This document shows, in pieces, positions 1 through 9,010 of a stretch of 64,000 nucleotides of DNA. The notes beneath the pieces are model-generated. The model was given only the letters and a program-made list of their open reading frames with translations, did no database searches and had not been told where the DNA came from. The position numbers and the translations under genes are program-made. Numbering within the stretch: the first letter of the stretch is position 1; every line of letters begins with the position of its first letter. This DNA comes from Leptolyngbya sp. SIOISBB (lineage in GTDB: Bacteria; Cyanobacteriota; Cyanobacteriia; Phormidesmidales; Phormidesmidaceae), in the NCBI GenBank assembly GCA_010671905.1, contig JAAHII010000001.1:3720001-3784000 (forward strand), written 5' to 3'.

Positions 1-755
1 CGCTATTGGGCAAGGTAGCAGCAGAACGAGTGCGTGGGGAACTGGATAGCTTATTGAGCAAGCCAGAGGGCACGCCGTTGATGAAACTGGCGTGGGCCGA
101 CGACGTCCTCGGTACCTGGTTGCCCAATCTGTCTGCGGTACAAATTCAGCAGTTGGTGGCTGTGGATGCGGCGGCCGCGCAACTACAGGAGTATCATCCC
201 GCGTTTGCCGCCTTGCTCAAGGGCTGGATTAAAGAGCAGACGCCACCGGGCTTTCATCGGAGTTGGTTTAAGGCGGCGAAGCTGAGTCGCATCCTGTCAC
301 CGAATGGGGCGATCGCTGAGGCCGAACTGACCCACTTTAAATACAGCCGAGCCGAGCAGCAGGCCGTGTTGGCCATTCTCCGGGGTTGGGAACCGCTACA
401 AGCGATCGCTCAGGGTAACGACTCTCGGCGCCAACAATATGTCCTGTTCAAAACGGTGGGCAACAGCTTTATCGCATTGGCCCTAGTAGCCCTGGCAGAA
501 GGGAGTCCCTTCCCACTATTGGCAGAGCTGATCGATCGATTTCTTGATCCAGCAGATCCCGTCGCACATCCCCATGCCTTAGTCAGCGGTCGGGATTTAA
601 TTCAGCAATTGGGTCTACGACCGGGGCCGCATATTGGTCGACTGCTCAGTGAGGCGGAAGTTGCTCACGCAGAGGGCAAAATCACCACCCCCTCAGAAGC
701 GCTGGAGTGGCTAGCCCTTCAAGCAGATATGCCGTTGGATCATCCTTCTCGATAG
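1..755 (+). CDS. CCA tRNA nucleotidyltransferase, C-terminal part (5' end outside window)
   Basis: This is the C-terminal ~250 residues of a polynucleotide adenylyltransferase/CCA-adding enzyme, which adds or repairs the 3' CCA of tRNAs in the cytoplasm. The reading frame is open back to the first base of the window, so the TTG at position 6 is not a real start and the N-terminal nucleotidyltransferase head lies upstream. What can be seen is the helical neck/body/tail: AERVRGELDSLL at the left edge matches the ERIRxEL helix that follows the catalytic domain, and near the C-terminus GRDLIQQLGLRPGPHIG plus EGKITTPSEALEWL is the typical tail motif of bacterial and cyanobacterial CCA enzymes. The catalytic aspartates are not in the window, so the call rests on the C-terminal family pattern. 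Confidence 0.8.
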   Translation, partial: LLGKVAAERVRGELDSLLSKPEGTPLMKLAWADDVLGTWLPNLSAVQIQQLVAVDAAAAQLQEYHPAFAALLKGWIKEQTPPGFHRSWFKAAKLSRILSPNGAIAEAELTHFKYSRAEQQAVLAILRGWEPLQAIAQGNDSRRQQYVLFKTVGNSFIALALVALAEGSPFPLLAELIDRFLDPADPVAHPHALVSGRDLIQQLGLRPGPHIGRLLSEAEVAHAEGKITTPSEALEWLALQADMPLDHPSR

Positions 756-933
756 GCATGTTTTTAGGTGTGATGGTCTGGGACACTGCACTCAGGTGGG
801 GGGCCGCAGCCTGGATGCGGGGTTGCTACCAGCAGAGTTCGAGGTGCAGGGTGTAGCGGCACTCTGGGGATTTTAGGGCTCGAAGGGCGTTCTCTCGCGT
901 GCGTGTCAATTTTGGGCGATCGCCTGTTTGCAG

Positions 934-3312
934 CTACAACGGCGCGGGGTTACCCACCAACATAAAGGCAGCCCAGTTGATGGGATCGGGATATTGTTCT
1001 TGGGTCTGTAACATCGCTTGTCGCAAGGCTTGGGCTTTATTCTGACCTTGTGATAGCTCAGCGTAAAAGGCTTTCATCAGGGCGGCGGTGGGTTCATCGG
1101 GGACGGCCCACAGTGAGACGACAGTGCTCTTAGCGCCAGCGGCAAACAGTGATCGCGACAGGCCCACGACGCCATCGCCGGTGACTTCTCCCAAGCCGGT
1201 ATCACAGGCGCTGAGGACTACTAGTTGGGCATCTAGCGACAGATTCGCGATTTCGCGAGCGGTGAGTAGGCCATCGTCCGTGTCAGAGGGGGCCAAGGCG
1301 ATCGCGCCGAGAATGGGAATGCGATCGGTGGTGTCCACATAGTCCAGCAGGCCATGGGTGGCGAGGTGGATGACATCGGCTTGTGGCATTTCGGCCACGA
1401 TTTTAGACTCGGTGGCATCACTGCCAATGATCGCCTTGGTTTGAAAGAGTTGGGCAATTTCCTCGGCTTCAGCCTCGGCACCCGGTAGGGGTTGCAAGTC
1501 TCCTTCGAGGGTGGGAACCGGCGGCATGGTGGGATTACCGACTACTAAGGAAGTCGGGGTCGCCGTCACCGTCGGTGCCTCTAGGGTGAATTCCAGGAGT
1601 TGGATGGCGGGCGTCGTCAGCAGCGTATGTTGTTCGATGAGGTAGTTACCGTCGGCATCTTGCAGGGCCGCAAAGGGGAGATAAAATAGCGACTCGTGGG
1701 GTACCAACACCACTAAGTCATCGGGATCATCCGGCAGCGCATCGGCAATAGGGGCAATGAGTCGCTCGTGAAGTTCGTTCAAGTAGGAAGTCGATGGAGC
1801 GCTATCGGCCTGCACAACCCCAATGCCACGAGTGCGTCCATAGGCTCCGATCGCTGAGCGGCTCTGTTGCACCTGGTCATTCAAGCTGAGATCGACCCCG
1901 GCTAGGGAGATCTCTTCAAAGGTCACAGCACCATCGGGGGCAATCACCCACACAAAGACCCGGCCCGCCTGGCCACGCTGTCGCCCCTGTACGGTGAAGT
2001 CGTCTTCGGGGACGATCGCGTACTCTACAATCGTCGCGTCTAGCCGCTTCGCCACCTGCTGCAGTTGCTCAATCTTGGGCTCCGTCGAGACTGTGTCATC
2101 AGCGGCAAAGGACTCGACAAAAGCCCGCGCGCGACCGGCTTCAGAGGTTTCGAGGGCGGCGGTGTAATTGCCCTGCGCCACCTGCACTTGCATCAGCAGG
2201 TTGTAGGTATAAATTTGACTGTCAAAGACATTGACTTTATCGTCGTCCGCCAGACCTTGCCGCAGGGTGGCTAAGAGCTGTACCGACTCTTGTAGGGCGG
2301 TTTCCGCTTCGGCTAAGGCCCCCGACACAAGTTGAGTATGGGCCAGGTTGTTAAGGGCATCGGCCAAGAGGCGGGGGGCTTCGAGGCGGCGAGCGATCGC
2401 TACACTCGCTTGATGACTGCGTAACGCCGTTTCTAAATCGCCCGTATCTTCAAACGCAACACCTAAATTGGTCAGCACAGTGGCCTGCAGCATGGGATTC
2501 CCGGTTTCCGTGGCGAGGGCCAGACTTTGCTCAAATTGGGCGATCGCCGCGCTGTAATCGCCCAATTTTTGATAGGTGCCGCCGAGGTTGTTAAAGCCAT
2601 AAGCCGCTGAACCTAAAAAGCCTGACTCAGTGGCCAACGCAATCCCGCGTTCGTACCAGGTGATCGCGGTGTCATAGTCTGCTTGCAGACTGTAGAGGCC
2701 GCCCAGATTCATTTGCGCGGTGGCTTCTAGAGAAGGGGCGTTGACGGCGGCCGCCATCGTTCTGCTGGTCTCTTGAGCCGCGATCGCGGAGTCATAATCC
2801 CCTAAGGATTCATAGGCATTCCCCAATAGACCGTAGAGTTGAGCGATCGCGGCAGATTCTGTTTGATCTTCTAGGCGGGTGAGGGCCTGTTCATAGGTGT
2901 CGACGGCCTTGGCAAACTGACCCGAGGCTTGATATGCAATGCCTAAATTGCCTAACGCTTGGGCTTCTAGATCGGGACGATCGAGCGTTTGCGCGAGGGT
3001 CGCACTGTCACTGGCGTAGGCGATCGCGTCACCGTGCCAACTGAGAGACAGCGCTGCTGCTGCTAATGCATTGAGCGTTCGGGTCACCTGGATTGGATTG
3101 TCGGCAGCTTCAAACCCGGTCAACGCGGTTTCCCAAGCGGTGATTGCGGCTTCATAGTCGTTCGCCTGAAACGCAGTCATCCCGGTTTGAAATGCAGTTT
3201 CGGGACTCGCCTCTGGAGCGGCCTGCGCCATGAGGGCGAGCGGGGGTGCCTGGATGAAGCGCGGGGAGGGTTCAGCGATGACTAATGCCGCTGCCCACAG
3301 GGTCGATAGCAT
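934..3312 (-). CDS. TPR-CHAT caspase-like protease domain protein
   Basis: A 792-residue protein. It has a hydrophobic N-terminus that could act as an export signal (residues 1-30), about seven tetratricopeptide units (roughly 40-360; repeats such as ALxNLGxxYxxxGxxxxAxxxYExAL), and a C-terminal CHAT domain (about 540-790). The caspase-type dyad is intact: His653 in HLATHG and Cys703 in LSACDTG. CHAT proteins are clan CD cysteine peptidases; this TPR-CHAT form is common in cyanobacteria, but its substrate is unknown. The ATG at 3312 is fixed by an in-frame stop 27 bases upstream. It lies 36 bases downstream of the FHA-domain gene on the same strand, so the two are probably co-transcribed. Regulation and target are not visible. 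A role in processing the neighbouring FHA protein is inference only. Confidence 0.85.
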   Translation of the reverse strand: MLSTLWAAALVIAEPSPRFIQAPPLALMAQAAPEASPETAFQTGMTAFQANDYEAAITAWETALTGFEAADNPIQVTRTLNALAAAALSLSWHGDAIAYASDSATLAQTLDRPDLEAQALGNLGIAYQASGQFAKAVDTYEQALTRLEDQTESAAIAQLYGLLGNAYESLGDYDSAIAAQETSRTMAAAVNAPSLEATAQMNLGGLYSLQADYDTAITWYERGIALATESGFLGSAAYGFNNLGGTYQKLGDYSAAIAQFEQSLALATETGNPMLQATVLTNLGVAFEDTGDLETALRSHQASVAIARRLEAPRLLADALNNLAHTQLVSGALAEAETALQESVQLLATLRQGLADDDKVNVFDSQIYTYNLLMQVQVAQGNYTAALETSEAGRARAFVESFAADDTVSTEPKIEQLQQVAKRLDATIVEYAIVPEDDFTVQGRQRGQAGRVFVWVIAPDGAVTFEEISLAGVDLSLNDQVQQSRSAIGAYGRTRGIGVVQADSAPSTSYLNELHERLIAPIADALPDDPDDLVVLVPHESLFYLPFAALQDADGNYLIEQHTLLTTPAIQLLEFTLEAPTVTATPTSLVVGNPTMPPVPTLEGDLQPLPGAEAEAEEIAQLFQTKAIIGSDATESKIVAEMPQADVIHLATHGLLDYVDTTDRIPILGAIALAPSDTDDGLLTAREIANLSLDAQLVVLSACDTGLGEVTGDGVVGLSRSLFAAGAKSTVVSLWAVPDEPTAALMKAFYAELSQGQNKAQALRQAMLQTQEQYPDPINWAAFMLVGNPAPL

Positions 3313-3348
3313 GGTGAATTCCCAACTGAGCGCTCAGAACGCTTTACC

Positions 3349-5856
3349 TTACTCTAGACAGTCTTCAGTGTCGTCTTCAGTATTTTCGTCGCAAATTTCT
3401 AAGATTGGTTCCTCAATGGCGAGCTGATCGGCAAATGCGGTTTCTTCATCCTCTTCAGAAAGCTCGTCCAGGGCGGTTGTATCCGCGATTTCATTCGTCG
3501 GTTCAAAGAGTTGGCTTTCTAAAAACGTGACGATGGTGCGATCGGGTTCTGCAAAGAGTAGTCCCGCCACGGTGCCATTTTCACCTGGTGGGGGAGCCAC
3601 GCCGCCATCACCCGCGATCGCCGGACCAGTAAAAAAGTCCAGTTCTTCAAACCGGCGGGCATTTTGGGTGTCAAAGGCGATGGCGATTTCTCCTGTTGTG
3701 GTGGGATCAACCCTGGCCCCTCGAAAGAAGTACTGCTGGTCAACTGGCGGGAGAATTCGATTGTCTGCTGCATCGCGCGGCAGGGGAATCGAGACAAAAA
3801 TACTCAGGTCGAAAGTGTCAGACGCGATCGCGTTGCCAGCCGCATCTCGCTCTGACACCGCCTCCACCCGAAAGAAATCTTCGGCTCGGAAGATGTCTGC
3901 CGCATTGATGACGAGTCCACCCGCCCCGGCGAGAATGCTGTCTACTGTGATGTCACCTGCCGTGGATTCCAAATAAACGCGGCTGCCATTGCCACCCCCT
4001 AAGCCCACCGCTCCAGAAATCAGCAACACTCCGTCCGCATCGAGAATCTGCCGCTGTAGAGCGTTCAAATCCCCTGCCTGAATCATGGCACCGATGACGG
4101 TAAGGTTCCCATCGGTCTCGACTGAGGGGGCAATATTGGCGTTATCATTGCCGTCGCGCCAGGTGCGAACATCTCCCAGCGTGACGGCGCCGCCAGCGAG
4201 AATAAACACGTCACGCCCCGGAGCCGACAGCGTATCTCCCTGATTCATTGCAAACGCACCGCCCGACTCAAACCGAATCGGGGCGGGATCGGGGGGGACT
4301 TGATCTGGCGTTAGGGAGTCGGTGATCGGAACGCCACCGACCAAAATGGGCGATCGCTCGGCAAAGGTGAGTTCGTTGTCCGCCAAATCTTCAATGGTGA
4401 TGCTATTGCTGGCCCGTAGCGTGATGGCCGTGTCGCCGCTCAGCCCTTCTAACTCTGATTCGTAAAGGATGGTGGGAATCGGATCCGTCAGAGCAATGTT
4501 GGGTTCGCTCAACAGCGCCGCCAGCCCATCGGTATCATCGCCATCAGCAACACCATTGCGAATAATGATGTCGGTCGGGTCAAGCAGCAGTGCCCCATCG
4601 CTGCCGAAAGGAGCCATTGTTGTCACATCGCCGTCAAAGATCAGCGATCGCGCTCCGGACACTTCCACAAAACCACCGTCACCATCCAGAGCGCCGCCTT
4701 GCGCAGAAACATCACCCAAAAAAGCAGTTGTGTCATTCGACCACAAAATCACGGTGCCGCCATCGCCCGTGAGCCAGCTATCAGCGGCGATCGCGCTCCC
4801 CGAGTCCACATAGGTCAAGGTTGAACCCGGTAGCGTTGGTTGCCCCTCCAAGTCACCGCCAATCCGCACGGTGCCACCATTGCTGGCTCCCGTAGCGTTG
4901 ACTGTAGCGTCGAGTAAACTGACGCGATCGCCCACCATGACAATATCGCCGCCTATGTTCCCAGAGGTATCGAGGGTGCCGGTGGCGATCGCGGTGCCCG
5001 CTAAGTCCACTATGGCGGTATGCACGAGGGCGATGGTGCCATCGGGATTCGGGGTGATACCCGTAGCAGTGGCGAGATTGCTGCCGGTGAGGAGTTCGGG
5101 CAGCGACAAGGGTTCAAAGGTTAGAGGTGCAGCGGTTTCTGAAGGCAAGGCCACGAGTTCTAGACTGAGAGCCATATCCGTCTGGCTGATGCGCACCAGG
5201 TTGCTGTTGGGAATGGCGGCGATCGTAATCTCACCCCCCGGTGCGGTCAGCGTCCCCGTCGAAATCACCTGTCCCCCTATGAGGGTAATCGACTCCCCTG
5301 GTAGCACAGTCAAATTGGCAGCATTCACCACGGCCCCGCCATCTCCGGCAAAGGTAAACCCGGTGGGCGCCCCGGCAAACTGGCTGTAGTTGTTGGGGCC
5401 GAGGACATTAAACAGTGCGTCATCAAACAACACCCCGCTAGCGGTCATCGCTGCGAAAGAACCCGTCAGATCAAGTTGGGCATTGGGGCCAAATAATATC
5501 CCAGCAGGATTCATCAGATACAAATCAGCAGCACTGCCGGTCACCTGCAGGAGTCCATCAATGTAAGAGGCTTGCCCACCGTTGATGGCTCCAAGAATGG
5601 ACTGCACATTGGGCTGGGCAAAAAACGTTGCGGCTTGCCCTGGGGTGAGCCCAAAGTCGGTAAAGGCATGAAATAAGGTTTGTTGATCGCCCGACAGATG
5701 GCCCCCGGTGATGCTGAAGACCTCACCTGTTGTCGTCACTTGGGTGGCACCGCTAGGGTCAGGAGTAATCGGACTCGCCTGTGCCGCTACTGATATCCCG
5801 AGTAAGGCACTGCCAACAGCCAGAGCGGTAACCTTCAAGTTCAGGACAATCTTCAT
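3349..5856 (-). CDS. Filamentous hemagglutinin N-terminal (two-partner secretion) domain protein
   Basis: An 835-residue secreted protein of the TpsA type. It has a clear Sec signal peptide (MKIVLNLK, hydrophobic core, cleavage near AAQASP), followed by a two-partner-secretion domain with the signature NPAGILFGPNA at residues 116-126 and a beta-helical run rich in G, A, T and D (GGxVxI, GGEITIAA). The C-terminus is acidic (EEDEETAFADQ, ENTEDDTEDCLE) and has two late cysteines. Such proteins are translocated through an Omp85-type TpsB (FhaC/ShlB) pore and stay at or leave the cell surface. No TpsB gene lies in the window, so it must use a partner encoded elsewhere. It is the upstream gene of a two-gene unit with the CHAT protein. 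It is short for an adhesin, and the surface target is unknown. Confidence 0.85.
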   Translation of the reverse strand: MKIVLNLKVTALAVGSALLGISVAAQASPITPDPSGATQVTTTGEVFSITGGHLSGDQQTLFHAFTDFGLTPGQAATFFAQPNVQSILGAINGGQASYIDGLLQVTGSAADLYLMNPAGILFGPNAQLDLTGSFAAMTASGVLFDDALFNVLGPNNYSQFAGAPTGFTFAGDGGAVVNAANLTVLPGESITLIGGQVISTGTLTAPGGEITIAAIPNSNLVRISQTDMALSLELVALPSETAAPLTFEPLSLPELLTGSNLATATGITPNPDGTIALVHTAIVDLAGTAIATGTLDTSGNIGGDIVMVGDRVSLLDATVNATGASNGGTVRIGGDLEGQPTLPGSTLTYVDSGSAIAADSWLTGDGGTVILWSNDTTAFLGDVSAQGGALDGDGGFVEVSGARSLIFDGDVTTMAPFGSDGALLLDPTDIIIRNGVADGDDTDGLAALLSEPNIALTDPIPTILYESELEGLSGDTAITLRASNSITIEDLADNELTFAERSPILVGGVPITDSLTPDQVPPDPAPIRFESGGAFAMNQGDTLSAPGRDVFILAGGAVTLGDVRTWRDGNDNANIAPSVETDGNLTVIGAMIQAGDLNALQRQILDADGVLLISGAVGLGGGNGSRVYLESTAGDITVDSILAGAGGLVINAADIFRAEDFFRVEAVSERDAAGNAIASDTFDLSIFVSIPLPRDAADNRILPPVDQQYFFRGARVDPTTTGEIAIAFDTQNARRFEELDFFTGPAIAGDGGVAPPPGENGTVAGLLFAEPDRTIVTFLESQLFEPTNEIADTTALDELSEEDEETAFADQLAIEEPILEICDENTEDDTEDCLE

Positions 5857-6244
5857 GGTTCGACAGTTGATACAGTGAACAATTGGCGAGTGCCTACCCC
5901 AAGTGAGGACCTCTGAGAAAAGGGCGCGATCGCCTCAATGATCTTGAAAGGTTAAGTCAGGACAAAGACTCAACGACCCAGTAGATGCAGCAGCCCGGAT
6001 GTGCGTAAATCTTCGGATATTGTTCAGCTTACTGGATAAGATTGATGACTCTACACTGTTGGCCCTATATGAGTAGCCTGATCGTCAAGGACCACAATCA
6101 TTTGCGTGAGATATTATCAATCACAAAGATTGACTTTCTCAAGGGAGTAGCTCGAAAGTCATATTCCCACGGGCACAGTTTCGTCTCTGCTCCACCTGGT
6201 TGACTGGCAAAAGTGCCTTGTATAGATTGGGTGAAATGCAGTGA

Positions 6245-6270
6245 AACCCAACGCTAGCAGCAGTTGGGTT
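6245..6270. repeat. Short inverted repeat AACCCAAC-N10-GTTGGGTT
   Basis: Perfect 8-base arms (6245-6252 and 6263-6270) around a 10-base loop. The TTGGGTT core recurs at 6414 and 7754, and this type of motif is a common dispersed intergenic repeat in cyanobacteria. Confidence 0.7.
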
Positions 6271-6413
6271 GAGTTATGCTAGTGCCAATCTCACCGATGA
6301 CAACGGACGATCCCGCTGTGTTGAGCAGGATTTCTATTCGCCAGATTGGGCTAAAGGCGCGTCAATTCAAGTAACAAAAACGTGTGAATAATAGAGAATT
6401 CATACTAGGAGTG

Positions 6414-6437
6414 TTGGGTTTCGCTTGCTCAATCCAA
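6414..6437. repeat. Second TTGGGTT-type inverted repeat
   Basis: TTGGGTT (6414-6420) and AATCCAA (6431-6437) pair with one G-U type mismatch around a 10-base loop, followed by CCTACGGCG. It lies 60 bases before the pentapeptide-repeat gene. Confidence 0.55.
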
Positions 6438-6495
6438 CCTACGGCGGTATGCGATCTCATTGACATTATTCATTTTAGGTAAGGTAGTTTGCCGT

Positions 6496-7629
6496 ATGAA
6501 ATTTAGTAATTATTATATTTTAGGTATCTTCTTCCTCTCTATATGCTTGACTTCTTCAAAAAGTGCTAGTGCTGATTCAATAAGAATTGAATCATTTGCG
6601 GAAGAAAGATTAAACGAGATACTAGAAACCAGGGAATGTTTCTCTTGTCAGATAGAAGGCCTTGAAGTGTCAGGCGTTGATTTTAGTAACACCTTGTTAG
6701 AGAGGATACAAATATCCTCATCTGTAATCCTCGACTCCAATCTTTCTGAGGTGAATTTGGCACGTTCTTTAGTGCGTCATACTGACTTGTCTGGCTCGAA
6801 CTTATCTGGCTCGAACCTCACAGATTCAGAATTTCGACATGTGACTCTAAATAGAGTTGACATGCATGAGGTGAATTTTCAATCGGCTAGAATTGGAGCT
6901 ACTTCCTTTGAAGAGACAGATTTGATAGGTTCTTCTTTTATTGGAGCATACTTGGAAGCAGTCTCCTTTCGAGAGAACGATCTATCTTTGGTGAATTTCA
7001 ATAATGCAACTTTAAACAGGGTGAATTTTATCGGTGCTGACTTGCAGGAGACAAATTTAGATCAAGTATCTTTTCAAGATGTCATCTACAACCCAACTAC
7101 GATTTTTCCGGAAGGATTTTCTATTCCAGATACAGGGATATATTTACTAGCTCCGTATTCTTCTGCTATAGGATTGCAGTCTTATGGAAATGATTTTTCG
7201 AGGCTGGACCTGACAGGCATGGATTTCAGTAGTTCTAGGATGAGGGCTGACTTTTCAAGGGCTATTCTCAGTCAAGCAATATTCAACAGTGCGACATTAA
7301 TCTTTTCTAAATTCAATAATGCAAATTTGCATAATGCGTCTTTTTGCTCTACGAACCTAGGGGGGACAGATCTAAGTAATGCAGATTTGAGAGATAGTAT
7401 ATTGAGCTTAGCTGTTTTGGAGTCTGCTAACTTGAGTAATGCGCAACTTCAAGGGGCAGACATTAGAGGCAGCGATTTGAGTCAAGCTATTATCGAGAAC
7501 TCGAACTTTGAAGGAGCTGTTTATGATGAGAATACAGCATTTCCTGATGAATTCGATCCAGAAACAGCGGGTGCAATCTTATCTGATGAGGTTGCATTAG
7601 ATTGCTCTTCTATAAAAGAGCAGATTTAG
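6496..7629 (+). CDS. Exported pentapeptide-repeat protein
   Basis: A 377-residue protein from the ATG at 6496, chosen because it begins a good signal peptide (MKFSNYYILGIFFLSICL, cleavage near SASA); the upstream in-frame TTG at 6460 would bury the signal. The mature part is built of A(N/D)LxX five-residue units in two blocks (roughly residues 45-200 and 230-350; e.g. LSGSNLSGSNLTDSEF, NANLHNASFCSTNLGGTDL), separated and ended by the FPEGF/FPDEFDPETAG segments typical of cyanobacterial pentapeptide proteins. These fold as a right-handed square beta-helix; the function is unknown and a periplasmic location is predicted. The gene stands out: it is AT-rich, uses AGA, ATA and TTA codons, and has no GCGATCGC sites, unlike its neighbours, which suggests recent acquisition. 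Flanking TTGGGTT repeats support that. Confidence 0.85.
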   Translation: MKFSNYYILGIFFLSICLTSSKSASADSIRIESFAEERLNEILETRECFSCQIEGLEVSGVDFSNTLLERIQISSSVILDSNLSEVNLARSLVRHTDLSGSNLSGSNLTDSEFRHVTLNRVDMHEVNFQSARIGATSFEETDLIGSSFIGAYLEAVSFRENDLSLVNFNNATLNRVNFIGADLQETNLDQVSFQDVIYNPTTIFPEGFSIPDTGIYLLAPYSSAIGLQSYGNDFSRLDLTGMDFSSSRMRADFSRAILSQAIFNSATLIFSKFNNANLHNASFCSTNLGGTDLSNADLRDSILSLAVLESANLSNAQLQGADIRGSDLSQAIIENSNFEGAVYDENTAFPDEFDPETAGAILSDEVALDCSSIKEQI

Positions 7630-7753
7630 TAGCTACATTCTAGTTCTTATAACCTAGTTGATTACGAGATTAATGCTCAAAGGCTGGAGTAAAAACGAAG
7701 CAACTTAATTAACAAAAAGTCTAAAGTTAACGGAGAACTTAATAGTAGGTAAT

Positions 7754-7780
7754 GTTGGGTTGAACCTTGTGACACTCAAC
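7754..7780. repeat. Third TTGGGTT-type inverted repeat
   Basis: GTTGGGT (7754-7760) and ACTCAAC (7774-7780) form a 7-base stem with one mismatch. With the two copies upstream it brackets the AT-rich pentapeptide gene. Confidence 0.45.
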
Positions 7781-7800
7781 TTTGTATGGACTTGACCTAA

Positions 7801-8034
7801 ATGGCCTATTTCATCTTCTGGATTCTAGGATTTAGCATTCTCTGGGCTGGGCTCAAGCTCTTTGACGACGAAATCATTTTGATCGTGAGCTTGCTGGTGG
7901 GGACGGTCATGGTGTTGGCAGGGCTACTCTCCGCACCCACACCTCTCCAAATTGGCATTGAGGTGATCCTGATTTTGGCGATGTTCCATATCTGTATGGA
8001 GTGTATTCAGCGAGGCAATCGCGATCGCGCCTAA
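7801..8034 (+). CDS. Small two-segment membrane protein, unknown function
   Basis: A 77-residue protein with two hydrophobic stretches (about residues 3-22 and 27-66, interrupted near SAPTP) and a short basic tail (RGNRDRA). No family was recognised. It is in typical high-GC, HIP1-containing sequence (GCGATCGC near the stop), so it belongs to the host background rather than to the AT-rich island before it. It lies 70 bases upstream of the DNA glycosylase start on the same strand and could be co-transcribed. The call rests on length, hydrophobicity and codon use only. Confidence 0.55.
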   Translation: MAYFIFWILGFSILWAGLKLFDDEIILIVSLLVGTVMVLAGLLSAPTPLQIGIEVILILAMFHICMECIQRGNRDRA

Positions 8035-8106
8035 GCGGCCTTGTCTCTGTCGCAGCGTGACCCTCGTCAGAGCGTTACAGTGTTGGACGAGGAATGGGGG
8101 AACCGG

Positions 8107-8931
8107 ATGCCAGAGGGGCCAGAAATTCGGAAAGCGGCGGATAAGTTAGAAACAGCGATCGCCCGTCAGCCTGTCACCGAAGTTTTCTTTGCTTTTGAGC
8201 ATCTCCAGTCCTATGCCGCCAAGCTGGCTGGCTGCACCGTCACTCACATTGCCACTCACGGCAAAGCCCTCGTGACGTACTTTGACAATGACCTGTGCGT
8301 CTACAGTCATAACCAACTCTACGGCAAGTGGATGGTGCGCCAAGCTTATAACTTTCCCCAAACCAATCGGCAATTACGCTTTGCCATTCATACCGAGCGC
8401 AAATCGGCTTTGCTCTACAGTGCTTCTGATATCGAAGTACTGGCGGCGGCGGCAGTCCCCCATCATCCCTTCATTCAGAAACTCGGTCCCGACATTCTGG
8501 ACGCCCAAGTCACCCGCGAGCAGATTTTTGGCTGGGTGCAAGAAAAAACCTTTTATCGTCGCCGCTTCACCACTCTGCTGCTGGATCAGGGCTTTCTCTG
8601 TGGGGTGGGCAATTACCTGCGCAGCGAAATTTTGTTTGTCAGCCGCATTCATCCTACTCAGCGACCGACGGATTGCGATCGCGAACAGTTAGCCCGCTTT
8701 GCCGATGCTGCCCTGACCATCCCCCAGCAGTCTTACCATCACCATGGCATTACCAACGACCTGGATATCGCGCTCGATTTAAAGCAACGGGGGTGGCCAC
8801 GGTGGCAATATCGTCATTGGGTATTTGGTCGCGAGGGCCAAGGGTGTTACGTCTGCGGCACTCCCATCGTGAAAGCGCGATCGGGCGGTCGTCGCTACTA
8901 TTACTGCCCCACCTGTCAGCCCGCTGACTAG
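8107..8931 (+). CDS. nei: Fpg/Nei family DNA glycosylase/AP lyase (endonuclease VIII-like)
   Basis: A 274-residue base-excision-repair enzyme that removes oxidised pyrimidines and nicks the abasic site. The start at 8107 is decided by chemistry: the mature N-terminus must be Pro2-Glu3 (MPEGPEIRKA), the Schiff-base nucleophile and general acid; the upstream frame to 8041 would mask it. Lys53 in HGKAL is the conserved DNA-binding lysine. The C-terminus has the H2TH region (LDQGFLCGVGNYLRSEIL) and a zinc finger with CYVCG and CPTC pairs. The MPEGPEIR start and the HNQLYGKWMV segment favour endonuclease VIII (Nei) over Fpg. A purine-rich stretch (GGAATGGGGGAACC) precedes the start. Confidence 0.88.
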   Translation: MPEGPEIRKAADKLETAIARQPVTEVFFAFEHLQSYAAKLAGCTVTHIATHGKALVTYFDNDLCVYSHNQLYGKWMVRQAYNFPQTNRQLRFAIHTERKSALLYSASDIEVLAAAAVPHHPFIQKLGPDILDAQVTREQIFGWVQEKTFYRRRFTTLLLDQGFLCGVGNYLRSEILFVSRIHPTQRPTDCDREQLARFADAALTIPQQSYHHHGITNDLDIALDLKQRGWPRWQYRHWVFGREGQGCYVCGTPIVKARSGGRRYYYCPTCQPAD

Positions 8932-9010
8932 CTCGTCTATGGCCCTAAGGATGGGCGGAGCGATCGCACTAAGATCACGAAGTTCAGTTCATTCACTAGG
9001 CAGGACGAAG

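Larger units (their letters stand above)
5857..6495. other. Intergenic region between divergent FHA gene and pentapeptide-repeat gene
   Basis: About 640 bases without a convincing gene. It must contain the promoters of two divergent genes, but I see no strong -35/-10 pair. Its right half carries two short inverted repeats of the TTGGGTT type (6245-6270 and 6414-6437), and base composition becomes AT-rich towards the pentapeptide gene. Confidence 0.6.

Noticed and set aside
3527-3976. Long frame antisense to the FHA gene (and others at 4469-4813, 4871-5389)
   Set aside because: Shadow of a repetitive, GC-rich gene; low-complexity S/P/A-rich product without a family.
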